Positions 50,596 to 60,804 of a stretch of 64,000 bases of DNA are shown in pieces. Made by a program: the position numbers and the translations under genes. Under the pieces are notes generated by a model that was given only the letters and a program-made list of their open reading frames with translations, was not told the DNA's origin and did no database searches. Each line of letters opens with the position of its first letter. Position 1 is the stretch's first letter. Source of the stretch: JAXMBX01 sp046349635 (GTDB taxonomy: Bacteria; Planctomycetota; Planctomycetia; Planctomycetales; Planctomycetaceae); NCBI GenBank assembly GCA_046349635.1, contig JAXMBX010000001.1, forward strand, positions 62,001-126,000, read 5' to 3'.

Positions 50596-53500
50596 TCAAC
50601 CCTCTTCGGTTGATAACTGCAATACTTTCCCGCTGTGGGCTGACGCAAACCACGCATCCAGATCCGTGTGTGCCGAGCCGTGTCCTTTCTTCTTCAGAGA
50701 GAACAGCGAAGAGCCGTTCGTCACTGCCAACGGACTGACGTGCTTCACGGACGGTTTCTTTCGTGAGGAGTGTGTGGAAACGTCGTGCGAACTTCCGGAG
50801 TGGGTTTCCTTCCTGGACGTCGATTTCCCGGCGTGCGTTTCGGCGAGGGATGTGGAAGTCACCGCAGCGTGGTTTTCGCCGGAGGTATTTGAAGCCTTAG
50901 GAGGCTTGGGGGCTTTCTTGATGATTGTCACGGTTCCGTTGTCGCTCGAGACGCTGTACGCCGTGCTTCCGCCGCGCGGTCCGGGATCAGCGGTTCCGCC
51001 GTTGGTTCCGGCGGACTGATCCCAGGCCACAAATGTGAAGTCCCACGTCCCGACGTACTTTTTCTTTACCGTTGTGAAGCGGATGCGCGTCGCACCGTCC
51101 GACGCCAGCAGCCGTGCGGAATTCGCGGCGACTGTCCCGATGGAGGTCCACGTGCTTCCATTGTCGAGCGAGAATTCCCACGTTCCATTCGTGGTATTCG
51201 CGCCGATGATTGCAATCCCTTCCTTCGGATTGAGATCGACGTCCGAGATCATATTCTTCGGTGCGATGCTATTGATGAAGTCGGAGATCAACATTCCCGG
51301 ATTTGTCTGGTCCTTCTTCGTGCGGGTGGGGAGCGTCGGATCACCGGAGGCATCCAGCACTGGTGCATCATTCACGGGCAGAACGGTGATGGAGGCTGTT
51401 TCCTGGACGGTACTGAAGGCTGTGTCGGCCCCGCGTGATGCGGTGCTGGTACTTCCGCCGTTCGTCCCGGCTGATTGATCCCATGCAATATAGGTCAACG
51501 TGGCCGGGCCATTGTAGTTGGTCTGCGGCACGAACCGGATCCGGGTCGTTGCGGAAGAGGCCAACAGCCGGGCGAAGTCGGCCGACACAAATCCAAAACT
51601 CGACCAGTTCGTGCCATTGTTCGTTGAGTACTGCCAGAAGCCGTGGCTTTGATCGAGCCCGATGACCGCGATTCCCTTTTGCGCTCCGGGATCGGGATCG
51701 GTGATGCTTCCATTCGGCCCCATCCTCGCGATCAAGTCGGCGATCGACGTCCCGGTGTTCGCCGTATCGTCTTCATTAATGGAGGTGAAGGTTGGGGAGC
51801 CGTTGGCGTTGAGCGTGGGGGCGGTATTTACCCGGGTTGTCGCCTGCGCGGCGGTCGGCTTGGCCTGTTTGTGGCCCACGCCGTCCGTTGCGACGGAATA
51901 AAAGCCGTACGTATGTCCCTGCACGCCGGTGAAATCGGCGGAGGTGTCGGATGTTCCGATGAGGAACGGAACAAATGCTCCGCCGTCCGTCGAAACGTAC
52001 ACATCGAAATAGGCCGCCCCCGATCCGATTGCGCCGTCGTCACCCGTCCAACTGACGTGAATCTTCGCCGGACTGAATGTCGGGAGGGCGTTCACGCTGC
52101 TTGTCGGCGTCATCAGGTCGATCACATTCGTCGTCGTATTCGTGATGATGGGAGCGTTGAAGTCGAAGACGATATTCGCATTGTTGGTGATGGCAGTATC
52201 GTCCGCCAATCCGGAGAGAGGCAGGATCGAATAGGTTACGTATCCTGCTCCATGCCCCGCTTCGTCATTCGGAGGGAGGAAGCCGAAGTCCGGATCAGAC
52301 TGGTTGCTGTCTCCCGTTGCGGGGTCAATGGAGGTCAGTTTCCAGGTGACTGTTCGCGTATTGAAGTCCAGTGAGGCCTCGAAATTGACATACATGCCCA
52401 GGGTCGCGGTCGCATCGACCTGCGTCTGATAGGCCGTTAATCCGGCGGGAACCGCGACGGTGAAGTCGCCGAAGTGGAATTCACCCAGTTGGAACGTGTT
52501 TAGATCCAGTTTGGGGTCCAGCACGTCGGTGATCACCACCTGCTGAGCGGGAGCGGTCGCCGTGGGGACATTTTCGAAACGGACCGTGTAGGCCAGTTCC
52601 GTGTCTCCGAGGACGAACCGCTTGTTGGGGTCGCCGTTCGGATCGGGAGCGCCGACGGTGTCTTTCTCGTTCGGATCGTTCGATTTCTGGTTCTCGGATC
52701 CACCTTTGCCGCCGTCCTCTCCGGGGGGCTTGGGGGGATCCGGATCGTCGCAGTCATCTTCCGGCGGCTTGGGGTCACGGAACGTGATGGTTGCATCCTT
52801 AAAGTAGGTGTTAGTCCCCATGTACCACGATGCCGTGAAAGGCACATCGTAGGCCCGGCCCCACCACTCCAGGAATTTCATCGGCTTGGTAAACGGTTTC
52901 TCAAGCAGTGTCCCTTCATCACCTCGGATGAAGTCCACCGTGTCATCCACGTGGAACTTCACGCTGAACGTGATTTTCGCCGTGTCTTCTCCCATCGGCT
53001 GCACACTCACGCTCCCTGTGAGATACCGCAGATCAGGGAATTCCTGGCCTGTTCCGGGATAGCCTTCATGTGCCGGACCGACTGCAGGCCCCATTCCGCC
53101 CGCCAGGTTCCCGGGGATCTCCCAGATCCGGTTGAACGAAACATTCAGATTCAGTTTTTGGGCGACACTCGGAATGTCTTTCAGATCGATCGTGAACCCT
53201 CCCGGAGTGTGCAGGTGGTCGCAGTCGATCGCTTCCTGTTCCAACTGACTTTTGACATACGAAATCGCATGGTCTCTGATATCCTCCAGGTTCACACCGA
53301 GAACCGAGGGGATGACCCCCGAATCTTTGAACCCGCTATAAATCACTCCCCCTGCGACAATATCGTCGACGTCAGTGAAGACCAGTCGGCTGACATGGTT
53401 GGCCACGGAGGAGTCCAGGTACGTCTGCCAGATTCCCGCCGTCTCGTATCCAAAAGTCGAGCTGCAGAGATTGATCCATACTTCTTGCGTGTATCGCTCC

Positions 53501-56500
53501 GCCGCCGCAAGTTCGACCTCCAAATCCAATGGGATGGGATCAATCGATTGTGGTGTTACGGGAATCACGGCCGCTTGCGTGATCGGTGCAGGGGGGACCA
53601 GTTCGATATCACCCAAGTCGATTTGTGTGCCGTTCCCCACCACGATGCTCGTCAGCTTTTTGACGACATCACCGGAAATAAAGCTGATGTCGTAAGTTCC
53701 TGCCGAAAGACTTTCCAGCAACACATTTCCCGCCCCGTCATCGTCCCCCGCGAACAGCGCAATGGGGAGCGACCCTTGAATGGTCGCGAAAATAAAGAAA
53801 GAGTCCGAATCCGGAGCCGCGCCGTTCACGGTCACGTGTGCCTTGATTGTACTTTCTTTCCCCACGGTTTGGTTCAGTCCCGTGATGTCGCTCGAAATCA
53901 CGATGTTCTGCTGCCACGCTCGGCTGTATCCATCCGCTATCGTCACGAAGTCGTACGTTCCCGGCGCCAGGTCGCTTAAAGAGTAGTTTCCTTTGGTGTC
54001 CGAGACCGCAGACGCTACGATCGTGCTTCCCTTGTAGGCGACAACAGTGGCGAACGGCACGATGTCACCATTTTCGTCGACCACTAGGCCACTGGCGTAG
54101 TACGCATCCTGGACTTTCACCAGTACATTCGTCAGGTGCTGGTTTGCTGCCACCACCGTGACTCCGGAGGCCGGGGAAATGACCGTGCTGCCCGCGACTC
54201 TGAATTCATAATGTCCCGGCGTCACCTGATCAAAAATGAACGATCCATCCATCAGCGATGTCGTCGCGAACGATCTGTGCGTGTCGAGATTCTGCGCGAC
54301 GATCTTCACTCCTCGTGTGTCCGCCTGGAAATTCGTGATGTCGACTTTGCCGGTGATGGAGGTGTTCGCCGCCGCTTCGAACCGGTGCAGTTCCAGCCGT
54401 ACCAGGTCCAGAGGATCGATCGGGTTTCCGACCGAGGAGGGTAACAGGGTCGCATTCCGCGCCAACATCTGCACGTACTTGCCGACCGTCGTTCCGACGG
54501 AGGCTTTCATGGCGTTGAACACGGTATCAAAGTTCGGGAAGTTGCCCGACGTCGGGAGCAGCAGGTTGCGGATCTCTTCCCAGTCGAACGGCGCGGTGCT
54601 GTCCGCGTAGGAGATTGAGGTCTCAATGCTGTTGAAATCCGCAGTTGCCTGCATCTGGAAGGGGACCCGGATCTTCTCACCCGGACGCAAGACCCCCGGA
54701 AGACCTTCTTTGCTCGTAGCGAGGAACATCGCGTAGTTCTGGAACGGCCCTCCGAGCGACGGAATCTGGAAATAGGATTGCGAAGGTGAATACACGAAGA
54801 TCAAGGGGGCGGTCAGGTCGGTGCCGCCGATATTCTCGTAGTCGATGTAGCCTGTGAACGTACTGCCTCCGCGCACGCGTCCGGGCATGAGGACCGTCGT
54901 CTGCAGTCTTCCCGGAATTCCGGTCGTGATCTCGAAGCCGTCGTTGATCGTCTTCGTGCCCGCCGCTTCGGTGATCTTGATGTCATACTTGCCGACCGCC
55001 AGGCCGGTCAGATTGAACTTCGCGTACATCCTGTTCGCGCTTTCGAGCGTGATGGTCGCGGTCGCCGCGACTTGGTTGCTGGAATTGATCAGCGTCACCA
55101 CCGCATCCTTGGTGAAGCCCGCCCCGTTCAGTGTCACCGTCACCGGGCCGACGTTGGCCCCCTGGACCGGCGTAAACGATCGGAGGTCGAACAGGTCGCT
55201 TTCCACTTTCAGGTTAAATGTCTTCCCGGTGCTGGCCCCTGAACGTCCGTGAAGCAGGATATAAACCGGTCCGGGCTGCGGACTTTCAAGCAGCAGTTCC
55301 CGATGCAACAGCAACAGGTTCGAGGCGGTATCGTCGAACGATCCGCGGGTCGGCAGGCTTCCCCGTTTGACGTACAATTCTGCTTCCTGCGTCACGGCGA
55401 AATTCGCCGTGAGCAACAGATCCCCAGTCGTCGGGACATCCACCCGGTAATACAGATCCTGCCCATCCTTGATGACGCCGTTGAACTGCGTCCCCAGCGT
55501 CAGCGTCGGCACGCTCACCGCGACGGTTCCCGTCGAACCCTTGGTGTTGTTGGTCCGGTTCGATTCGAACAGGAGTCCCCGACTGTTGGCGACGACGACG
55601 AAATGATAATTGCCATCCAGCACTCCCGGAATTTGGGCCGTCGCTGATCCGGTATAGGTTCCCAGCGCAGCGACTCCGCCGGCGTGCGTCACGCGGCTGA
55701 ACAGCAGGTCGTCCGGGCTGTAGAATTCATCCTTCGAGAGATAAATCGAATCGACCCAGGAGGTCGCGCTCGCCTGGTTCGCCTGGTTTTTCACGGTGTA
55801 GGTGACGGTGACGTTGTCTCCGGGATGCCCCGTCGGCGGAGCGGCACTGATCGTGTTCACGATCAAATCGAGTGGCGGCGCGGCGATCGACGTCAGGATC
55901 GTCTTGGCTGCCTGCACGTCCACGAGGTACGTATTTGCGATTCCCGTCAACTTTGTGAACGATCCCACGTGCGAGGGATACGTCAGCACCTGGTAGACGT
56001 CTCCGGCTGGGGGAGCGAAGCCCGGAAGCGTGTCGATCTTGAGTTCGCCGGTCAGCGTTGCCGCACCGGTCGTCACGATCTTCCCGAAGAGATTCGTGCT
56101 GGGGCGATTGTTGACGGCGATGTCGATCAGAGGCAGCAGGTTTCCAACCGCTTTCGGATCGTTATCCGTCATCAACGATTGGATTTCCGTCGGACCCAGG
56201 GGCCGGTTGAAGATCGCTACTTCATCGAGGACTCCGTTGAAGGAGCCCGTTCCGTTGTCGGCCCGGGCGCCGATGGCCGGATTGGTGAAGAAGCTGAAGA
56301 ACGTCTGATACGGAGCCAGTGTTTCCGCGACGCCATCGACATAGACGATGACGGACGCTCCCGATTTTGTGATCGCCACGTGGTGGAAGCCGGTGTCTGT
56401 GATTTTCAGATTGGTCGACGAGACGCTGCTGATCCCAACCGCTGACAGCAACAACGTCCCATCGTCGTTGATGCCGAACGTGTAACCGCTCTGTCCGTAT

Positions 56501-59500
56501 CCAAAGATCAACCCCCCCTTTGTGGTGCTTGCCCGCTTCACCCAGGCGGAGATCGTGAAGTCCTGCAACTGCAGGGGAGGGGAGTTTGCCAGTTTGACAT
56601 AGTCTCCGTCGCCATCCAGTACGAACCCGGGGCCGAATTTCCCGTCGTCATAGGTTGCATTCCCCTGCAGGAATCCGTCGTTCGTGCCGGCGGAGTCGTT
56701 CTCGCTGTAGTCACCCTTCCAGTATCCCACCAGGTTTTTGACCACCGATTCGGTGAGCGTTCCGTTTACGGTCAGGATGCTTCCCGCGCTGGCGAACAAC
56801 TTGCCGGAATTGCTCAAATTTCCGACGGTTGTGAAATCGCGCCCCCCCAGCAGCGAGAAACTTCCGAGGTTATTATTCAGCGCATTGATATTCGCAAATG
56901 CGGAGTTCGTCCCGTTGAGGATGACATCCCCTTTGTTCGTCGTGAAGTTGGATGCATTCGGAGCCGCGATTGTGGAGAAGGGTCCCGCCGTCCAGCTTCC
57001 GTCCATCAAAGTCGTGCCGGAGAACTGATTGACGGGGTCATCGAATTGGATCGTTCCCGACAGGGCCTCGACCGAGCCGGTGTTATCGAATCGCAATTCC
57101 TTGAAGCTGCCGTCATGCCGCAGTTCGGTGATTCCCGTCCCTGCCGATTTCCGGAAGATACCCATGGGGGAATTGATGAAGTACATCGATCCGCCGGAAG
57201 CATCCCCCGGCACGACCAGGTCCGCATCGGTCTTGATGTCGAACAGGCCGTTGTTGACGAATCGGGAGTTCGCGTTCAGGACGAAATCTCCGGCCCCCGT
57301 AAAGTTCCACGTGCCGTTGTTGACGATCAATGCCCGAGTAAACAACCCGGTTGTCGGTGCAAACGTGACGAAGCCTTCGTTGGTCAGCGCTCCCAGCAGT
57401 TGTCCGCCGATCACGCGGAACATGCCGTCGGGGAAGTTGAGAATCCCTGGGTGGGCAGCGTCATCCGGACCGGCCAGGAGAGAGTTCACATCCAGATGCC
57501 CCGGACCGGTCCCGGTGTAATTTCCGGACCAGCGGAACAGGTCTGTTCCACCCAGTTCGAGCGTTGCCCCTGCGGAGACATCAAACGTTCCCCCGGTTGA
57601 ACTTCCTCCTCGCGAGAACCGCATTTTCCCCTGGTCGACTTCAATCACACCGGTCGCCTGGTTTTCCAACTGCACGTTGAAATCGACCGTCCCTGCTCCG
57701 GCGGTCTTGGCGAACAGCCCCGCGTTAATAAATCGCCCCGAGTTTCCAAACTGGTCCGTCCCACTGAGCGGGCTGTCCCCATGCTGTTCGAAGACTGCAC
57801 CGTCGGCGTTCGTCAGCGTCGATCCGTTCAAGCCGAAGAGCCCGGTGCCGTTGTTGATGATCGTTCCCTGATTGATCAGTCCCGAAGCGCTGATCCCTTT
57901 GGCTGCAGCGCCGTCGATTGTCATGAACCCGGTGTTGACCAAGGTTGTTGCGGATCCGATCCCGCTGGCCGAACCGCCGCTCGAGATCACGCCTCCCTGC
58001 AGATGAAATAACCCCTGCGGGAAATTCAGCGTGGCATGCGCTCCACCCACGCCGAAATCGTAAGACCCTAAGCTCGCAATCGCGGATCGGATCTGCCCCG
58101 CACCAGTTCCCGAGAAAGTTCCCACCATCGCGAGCCCGCGATCCCCCGTCAAATCCATGACGGCGCCGCTGGAGACGTTGATCGTTCCTCCCTGCCAGGC
58201 TCCTCCTTCGGCGATATTCAAATGCCCGGTTTGAACATCGAGCGTCCCGCTTTCCAGATTGAAATCGAAATGATTGGACGCGCTTCCATCAATCAGCGAA
58301 GTCCCCGTGCCAGCGGACTTCCGCATGGTCCCCTGCATCTTGATATACGGCCCGAAACCTGCTCCCTGGTCGCTGTGGCTGATCCCGCCATCCGCCTGGA
58401 AGTCATACAACCCGCCGGGCGCCACCTCCAGAATCGTACTTCCCGAGATCAGCAGCCGTCCAGTTCCCTTATGCTCGATCACGCCATTGTCCAACAGCCG
58501 TCCGAACAGAGCCTTGTCATTCGCCGTGGTGATGCTGATGGAGCCGTTGTTGATGATCCCTTCGTTTCCCGTTCCGAAAGCGCCGCTGACCCACTGAAAC
58601 AGATTGTCCGCGAAGTTGAGAGTCGTGCCGGGGTTGAAGTTCATCGTCCCGGAGATTTGCACATTTCCTGCTCCGGTCCCGCCATACGCTCCCGCGTAGT
58701 GCGCGAAGCCATGCCCAACGATCGCCACCGTCGCTCCCGCGGAGGCTTTCCAGGTGGCCCCGGTACTTTCCCCGCGGTCCCCGTCGAATTGCAGCGTTCC
58801 GATCTGGGCGTCGACGGTGCTTCCTAACAGGTGATTGAAGTTCAGATCGTTGCCGACGGAGGGGGCGACTCGGGACACACCGGCTCCCACTGTCTTCTGG
58901 AATGTTCCGGAGTTGTTGATCGTTCCCGAGCCGACAAGGTCTCCGTCGCTCCGGAAATCGAACACGCCTCCCAATAAGTTGTTCAATGTTCCGCCGAAGA
59001 GGATCGTGCCGGTCCCTGACTGGCGGATTGTCCCCGTGGCCGTGTTCGTGAAGTTCGTCGCGAGCCCTTTGTCCGCCGCTCCCGACACGGTGAAGATCGA
59101 CTGGTTGGAGAATGTTCCTCCACCAAAGAACGAACCGCTGACGAATGAGGTGTTCCCCGTCAGCGCCAGCGGAGCTCCCCCCTCCGCTTCAACGTTTCCT
59201 CCATTCACCGTCAGCAGAGCTGATTGCGTTCCCCCGCCATCGATCCGCAATGTTCCGCCGGTCACAGTGATGGCTTCACTGCTGGAGAGAGAGCCAATCT
59301 GCTGATTGTCGCGCACGATGATCGTCGGGTTTGCACTCGCCCGGTTGATGATGACCGTGTCCCCGGAATTCGGAACCCGTTGTTGGTTGGTGTCCGACAG
59401 CCAGTTCGCCGGATCATCCCAGAACCCGTCCGTGTCGACGTTCCAGGTGATGGTCGTCAGCATCTGCCGTGCTTCGAGCACGTCGATGGTTTGCGGCGTG

Positions 59501-59625
59501 TCGTTTCGCCCCTGCCGTCGCGCTGACGGGACTCGGATCTGTTTCGACGGACAGGATCGCTGCCATTGAAACGCGTTTTGGATTTTCAGGTCAAACAGCC
59601 AGTTGTGAAATGCGGTACGTACCAT
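50596..59625 (-). CDS. Giant mosaic secreted/surface protein (LEPR-XLL-like N-terminus)
   Basis: 3009 residues, one uninterrupted frame. The N-terminus lacks a classic signal but has QTIDVLEARQMLTT near residue 47, the LEPR-XLL-type motif of giant planctomycete exported proteins. Residues 60-950 are beta-helix-like repeats rich in Gly, Asn and Thr. A LamG-like domain follows at about 960-1155 and a CARDB-like adhesion domain at 1250-1370. A pre-peptidase-like beta domain lies at 1380-1475 and an IPT/TIG-like unit at 1478-1555. Carboxypeptidase-regulatory (CnaB-like) repeats lie at 1757-2000 and a DUF11-like part at 2315-2500. Twice-repeated cadherin-like units (IRFVPQTNYNG and IRFTTVKKKYVG) span 2600-2900. 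The last 110 residues are Ser/His/Lys-rich. Confidence 0.9.
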   Translation of the reverse strand: MVRTAFHNWLFDLKIQNAFQWQRSCPSKQIRVPSARRQGRNDTPQTIDVLEARQMLTTITWNVDTDGFWDDPANWLSDTNQQRVPNSGDTVIINRASANPTIIVRDNQQIGSLSSSEAITVTGGTLRIDGGGTQSALLTVNGGNVEAEGGAPLALTGNTSFVSGSFFGGGTFSNQSIFTVSGAADKGLATNFTNTATGTIRQSGTGTILFGGTLNNLLGGVFDFRSDGDLVGSGTINNSGTFQKTVGAGVSRVAPSVGNDLNFNHLLGSTVDAQIGTLQFDGDRGESTGATWKASAGATVAIVGHGFAHYAGAYGGTGAGNVQISGTMNFNPGTTLNFADNLFQWVSGAFGTGNEGIINNGSISITTANDKALFGRLLDNGVIEHKGTGRLLISGSTILEVAPGGLYDFQADGGISHSDQGAGFGPYIKMQGTMRKSAGTGTSLIDGSASNHFDFNLESGTLDVQTGHLNIAEGGAWQGGTINVSSGAVMDLTGDRGLAMVGTFSGTGAGQIRSAIASLGSYDFGVGGAHATLNFPQGLFHLQGGVISSGGSASGIGSATTLVNTGFMTIDGAAAKGISASGLINQGTIINNGTGLFGLNGSTLTNADGAVFEQHGDSPLSGTDQFGNSGRFINAGLFAKTAGAGTVDFNVQLENQATGVIEVDQGKMRFSRGGSSTGGTFDVSAGATLELGGTDLFRWSGNYTGTGPGHLDVNSLLAGPDDAAHPGILNFPDGMFRVIGGQLLGALTNEGFVTFAPTTGLFTRALIVNNGTWNFTGAGDFVLNANSRFVNNGLFDIKTDADLVVPGDASGGSMYFINSPMGIFRKSAGTGITELRHDGSFKELRFDNTGSVEALSGTIQFDDPVNQFSGTTLMDGSWTAGPFSTIAAPNASNFTTNKGDVILNGTNSAFANINALNNNLGSFSLLGGRDFTTVGNLSNSGKLFASAGSILTVNGTLTESVVKNLVGYWKGDYSENDSAGTNDGFLQGNATYDDGKFGPGFVLDGDGDYVKLANSPPLQLQDFTISAWVKRASTTKGGLIFGYGQSGYTFGINDDGTLLLSAVGISSVSSTNLKITDTGFHHVAITKSGASVIVYVDGVAETLAPYQTFFSFFTNPAIGARADNGTGSFNGVLDEVAIFNRPLGPTEIQSLMTDNDPKAVGNLLPLIDIAVNNRPSTNLFGKIVTTGAATLTGELKIDTLPGFAPPAGDVYQVLTYPSHVGSFTKLTGIANTYLVDVQAAKTILTSIAAPPLDLIVNTISAAPPTGHPGDNVTVTYTVKNQANQASATSWVDSIYLSKDEFYSPDDLLFSRVTHAGGVAALGTYTGSATAQIPGVLDGNYHFVVVANSRGLLFESNRTNNTKGSTGTVAVSVPTLTLGTQFNGVIKDGQDLYYRVDVPTTGDLLLTANFAVTQEAELYVKRGSLPTRGSFDDTASNLLLLHRELLLESPQPGPVYILLHGRSGASTGKTFNLKVESDLFDLRSFTPVQGANVGPVTVTLNGAGFTKDAVVTLINSSNQVAATATITLESANRMYAKFNLTGLAVGKYDIKITEAAGTKTINDGFEITTGIPGRLQTTVLMPGRVRGGSTFTGYIDYENIGGTDLTAPLIFVYSPSQSYFQIPSLGGPFQNYAMFLATSKEGLPGVLRPGEKIRVPFQMQATADFNSIETSISYADSTAPFDWEEIRNLLLPTSGNFPNFDTVFNAMKASVGTTVGKYVQMLARNATLLPSSVGNPIDPLDLVRLELHRFEAAANTSITGKVDITNFQADTRGVKIVAQNLDTHRSFATTSLMDGSFIFDQVTPGHYEFRVAGSTVISPASGVTVVAANQHLTNVLVKVQDAYYASGLVVDENGDIVPFATVVAYKGSTIVASAVSDTKGNYSLSDLAPGTYDFVTIADGYSRAWQQNIVISSDITGLNQTVGKESTIKAHVTVNGAAPDSDSFFIFATIQGSLPIALFAGDDDGAGNVLLESLSAGTYDISFISGDVVKKLTSIVVGNGTQIDLGDIELVPPAPITQAAVIPVTPQSIDPIPLDLEVELAAAERYTQEVWINLCSSTFGYETAGIWQTYLDSSVANHVSRLVFTDVDDIVAGGVIYSGFKDSGVIPSVLGVNLEDIRDHAISYVKSQLEQEAIDCDHLHTPGGFTIDLKDIPSVAQKLNLNVSFNRIWEIPGNLAGGMGPAVGPAHEGYPGTGQEFPDLRYLTGSVSVQPMGEDTAKITFSVKFHVDDTVDFIRGDEGTLLEKPFTKPMKFLEWWGRAYDVPFTASWYMGTNTYFKDATITFRDPKPPEDDCDDPDPPKPPGEDGGKGGSENQKSNDPNEKDTVGAPDPNGDPNKRFVLGDTELAYTVRFENVPTATAPAQQVVITDVLDPKLDLNTFQLGEFHFGDFTVAVPAGLTAYQTQVDATATLGMYVNFEASLDFNTRTVTWKLTSIDPATGDSNQSDPDFGFLPPNDEAGHGAGYVTYSILPLSGLADDTAITNNANIVFDFNAPIITNTTTNVIDLMTPTSSVNALPTFSPAKIHVSWTGDDGAIGSGAAYFDVYVSTDGGAFVPFLIGTSDTSADFTGVQGHTYGFYSVATDGVGHKQAKPTAAQATTRVNTAPTLNANGSPTFTSINEDDTANTGTSIADLIARMGPNGSITDPDPGAQKGIAVIGLDQSHGFWQYSTNNGTNWSSFGFVSADFARLLASSATTRIRFVPQTNYNGPATLTYIAWDQSAGTNGGSTSTASRGADTAFSTVQETASITVLPVNDAPVLDASGDPTLPTRTKKDQTNPGMLISDFINSIAPKNMISDVDLNPKEGIAIIGANTTNGTWEFSLDNGSTWTSIGTVAANSARLLASDGATRIRFTTVKKKYVGTWDFTFVAWDQSAGTNGGTADPGPRGGSTAYSVSSDNGTVTIIKKAPKPPKASNTSGENHAAVTSTSLAETHAGKSTSRKETHSGSSHDVSTHSSRKKPSVKHVSPLAVTNGSSLFSLKKKGHGSAHTDLDAWFASAHSGKVLQLSTEEG

Positions 59626-59989
59626 GAGGACTCTCTCGCTGTGGGAACGCAGTGATGAGTGGGCCCGACCTCAGGTGAGGGCGACAAGCATGAAATCATG
59701 TGCGGAGAATCACTCCGTCTCCACGGGTTCACTCCGAGGAGTGAGATAACGAGGTGGACAGAATCTTCCCGAACAAATGACCACTCTTGAGATTAAGTCA
59801 ACTTTATTATGCCTCGCAAGCAGTATTTCCGAGGGAGTTGCATATGTGAGGAGAAATCGACTTTAAAGGTGATTTCATCCCTGTGGCTGCTCAGCGATCA
59901 CCGCCTCTTTCCGCCTTGGATGCGTCCACCGATTTAATCTGCTAACGTCTTGATCTACCCCGATTTCGAAACCAGACCGAGAACTCCAC
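59626..59989. other. Divergent region upstream of the giant gene
   Basis: No gene. It holds the promoters of the giant gene (minus) and the SDR gene (plus). A 16-base palindrome and a repeated TCACTCCG lie 85-119 bases before the giant gene's start (listed next). Further towards the SDR it is AT-rich around 59790-59812. Confidence 0.45.
59710..59744. promoter_or_regulatory. Operator-like repeats upstream of the giant gene
   Basis: TCACTCCGAGGAGTGA at 59729-59744 is a perfect 7-bp dyad with a 2-base centre. The half-site TCACTCCG recurs at 59710-59717, 19 bases (about two helical turns) away. This is the layout of paired binding sites for a dimeric regulator. Confidence 0.4.
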
Positions 59990-60796
59990 ATGGATCTCCA
60001 CCTCGCCGGTTCTACTGCAGTCGTCACTGGCGGCGCGAGCGGCATTGGGAGGGCTGTCGCCGAGGGTTTCCTCGCCGAAGGAGCCTCGGTTGCCCTGTGG
60101 GATTTCTCCCCGCAGGTGGCAGGTGTGGCCGCCGAACTTGCCCGGAAAGAGGGCCGCGCTGTCGGCATCCGTACGGATGTCACCTCAGCGGACTCTGTCC
60201 AGAACGGACTGCAGCAGACGCTCCAACAACTCGGCTCTGTGGACCACCTGGTCCACTGTGCGGCGATCGGCTCGGGGAAATTCGGTTTTCCGTTCTCCAA
60301 TCTCACTCCCGACGATTGGCCTCGGACACTGGAGGTCAACATCATGGGGATGGTTCACGTTGCCCATGCGGTCGCTCCGGTCATGACGGAACGGAAAACC
60401 GGCTCGATGGTTTTCATTGCCTCTGTCGCCGGACAGATCGGGTCACAGACCGATCCTCCCTACAGCGCCTCCAAGGCCGCCAACATCAACTTCGCCCAAT
60501 GTCTCGCCAAAGATCTCGCCCCGCATGGCGTCCGGGTGAATACCGTCTGCCCCGGCATGGTCCAGACTCCTCTCAATCGGGGCGTCTGGCAGGCGTGGTG
60601 CGATCAGCAGCCAGAGGAAAAGAAACGGACCTATGAGGAGTGGGCAGGGGACAAAGTCGCCAATGTGATTCCGCTCAAGAAATGGCAACGCCCCGAGGAC
60701 ATCGCGAACATGGTCCTGTTCCTCACATCCGACCGCGCGGCCCATGTTACGGGCCAGACGATCAACGTCGACGGTGGCTTCGTCATGCATTGGTGA
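59990..60796 (+). CDS. Short-chain dehydrogenase/reductase (SDR)
   Basis: 268 residues, classical SDR. The cofactor motif is TGGASGIGRAVAEGF. The NADH-binding Asp at the end of beta2 is VALWDFSP, which favours NAD. CAA at HCAAIGSG stands for NNAG. The catalytic set is Ser in FIASVAGQIGS and Tyr-Lys in YSASKAANIN, and the C-terminal INVDGGFVMHW is typical. The substrate is not known; it resembles 3-oxoacyl reductase/glucose dehydrogenase-like members. It is convergent with the following gene, 8 bases apart. Confidence 0.92.
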   Translation: MDLHLAGSTAVVTGGASGIGRAVAEGFLAEGASVALWDFSPQVAGVAAELARKEGRAVGIRTDVTSADSVQNGLQQTLQQLGSVDHLVHCAAIGSGKFGFPFSNLTPDDWPRTLEVNIMGMVHVAHAVAPVMTERKTGSMVFIASVAGQIGSQTDPPYSASKAANINFAQCLAKDLAPHGVRVNTVCPGMVQTPLNRGVWQAWCDQQPEEKKRTYEEWAGDKVANVIPLKKWQRPEDIANMVLFLTSDRAAHVTGQTINVDGGFVMHW

Positions 60797-60804
60797 GAGA
60801 CGGG

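Noticed and set aside
49878..50613. A second plus-strand frame over the MFS 3' half
   Set aside because: It is out of frame with the transporter helices, is Arg/Gly/His-rich, and is a typical shadow.
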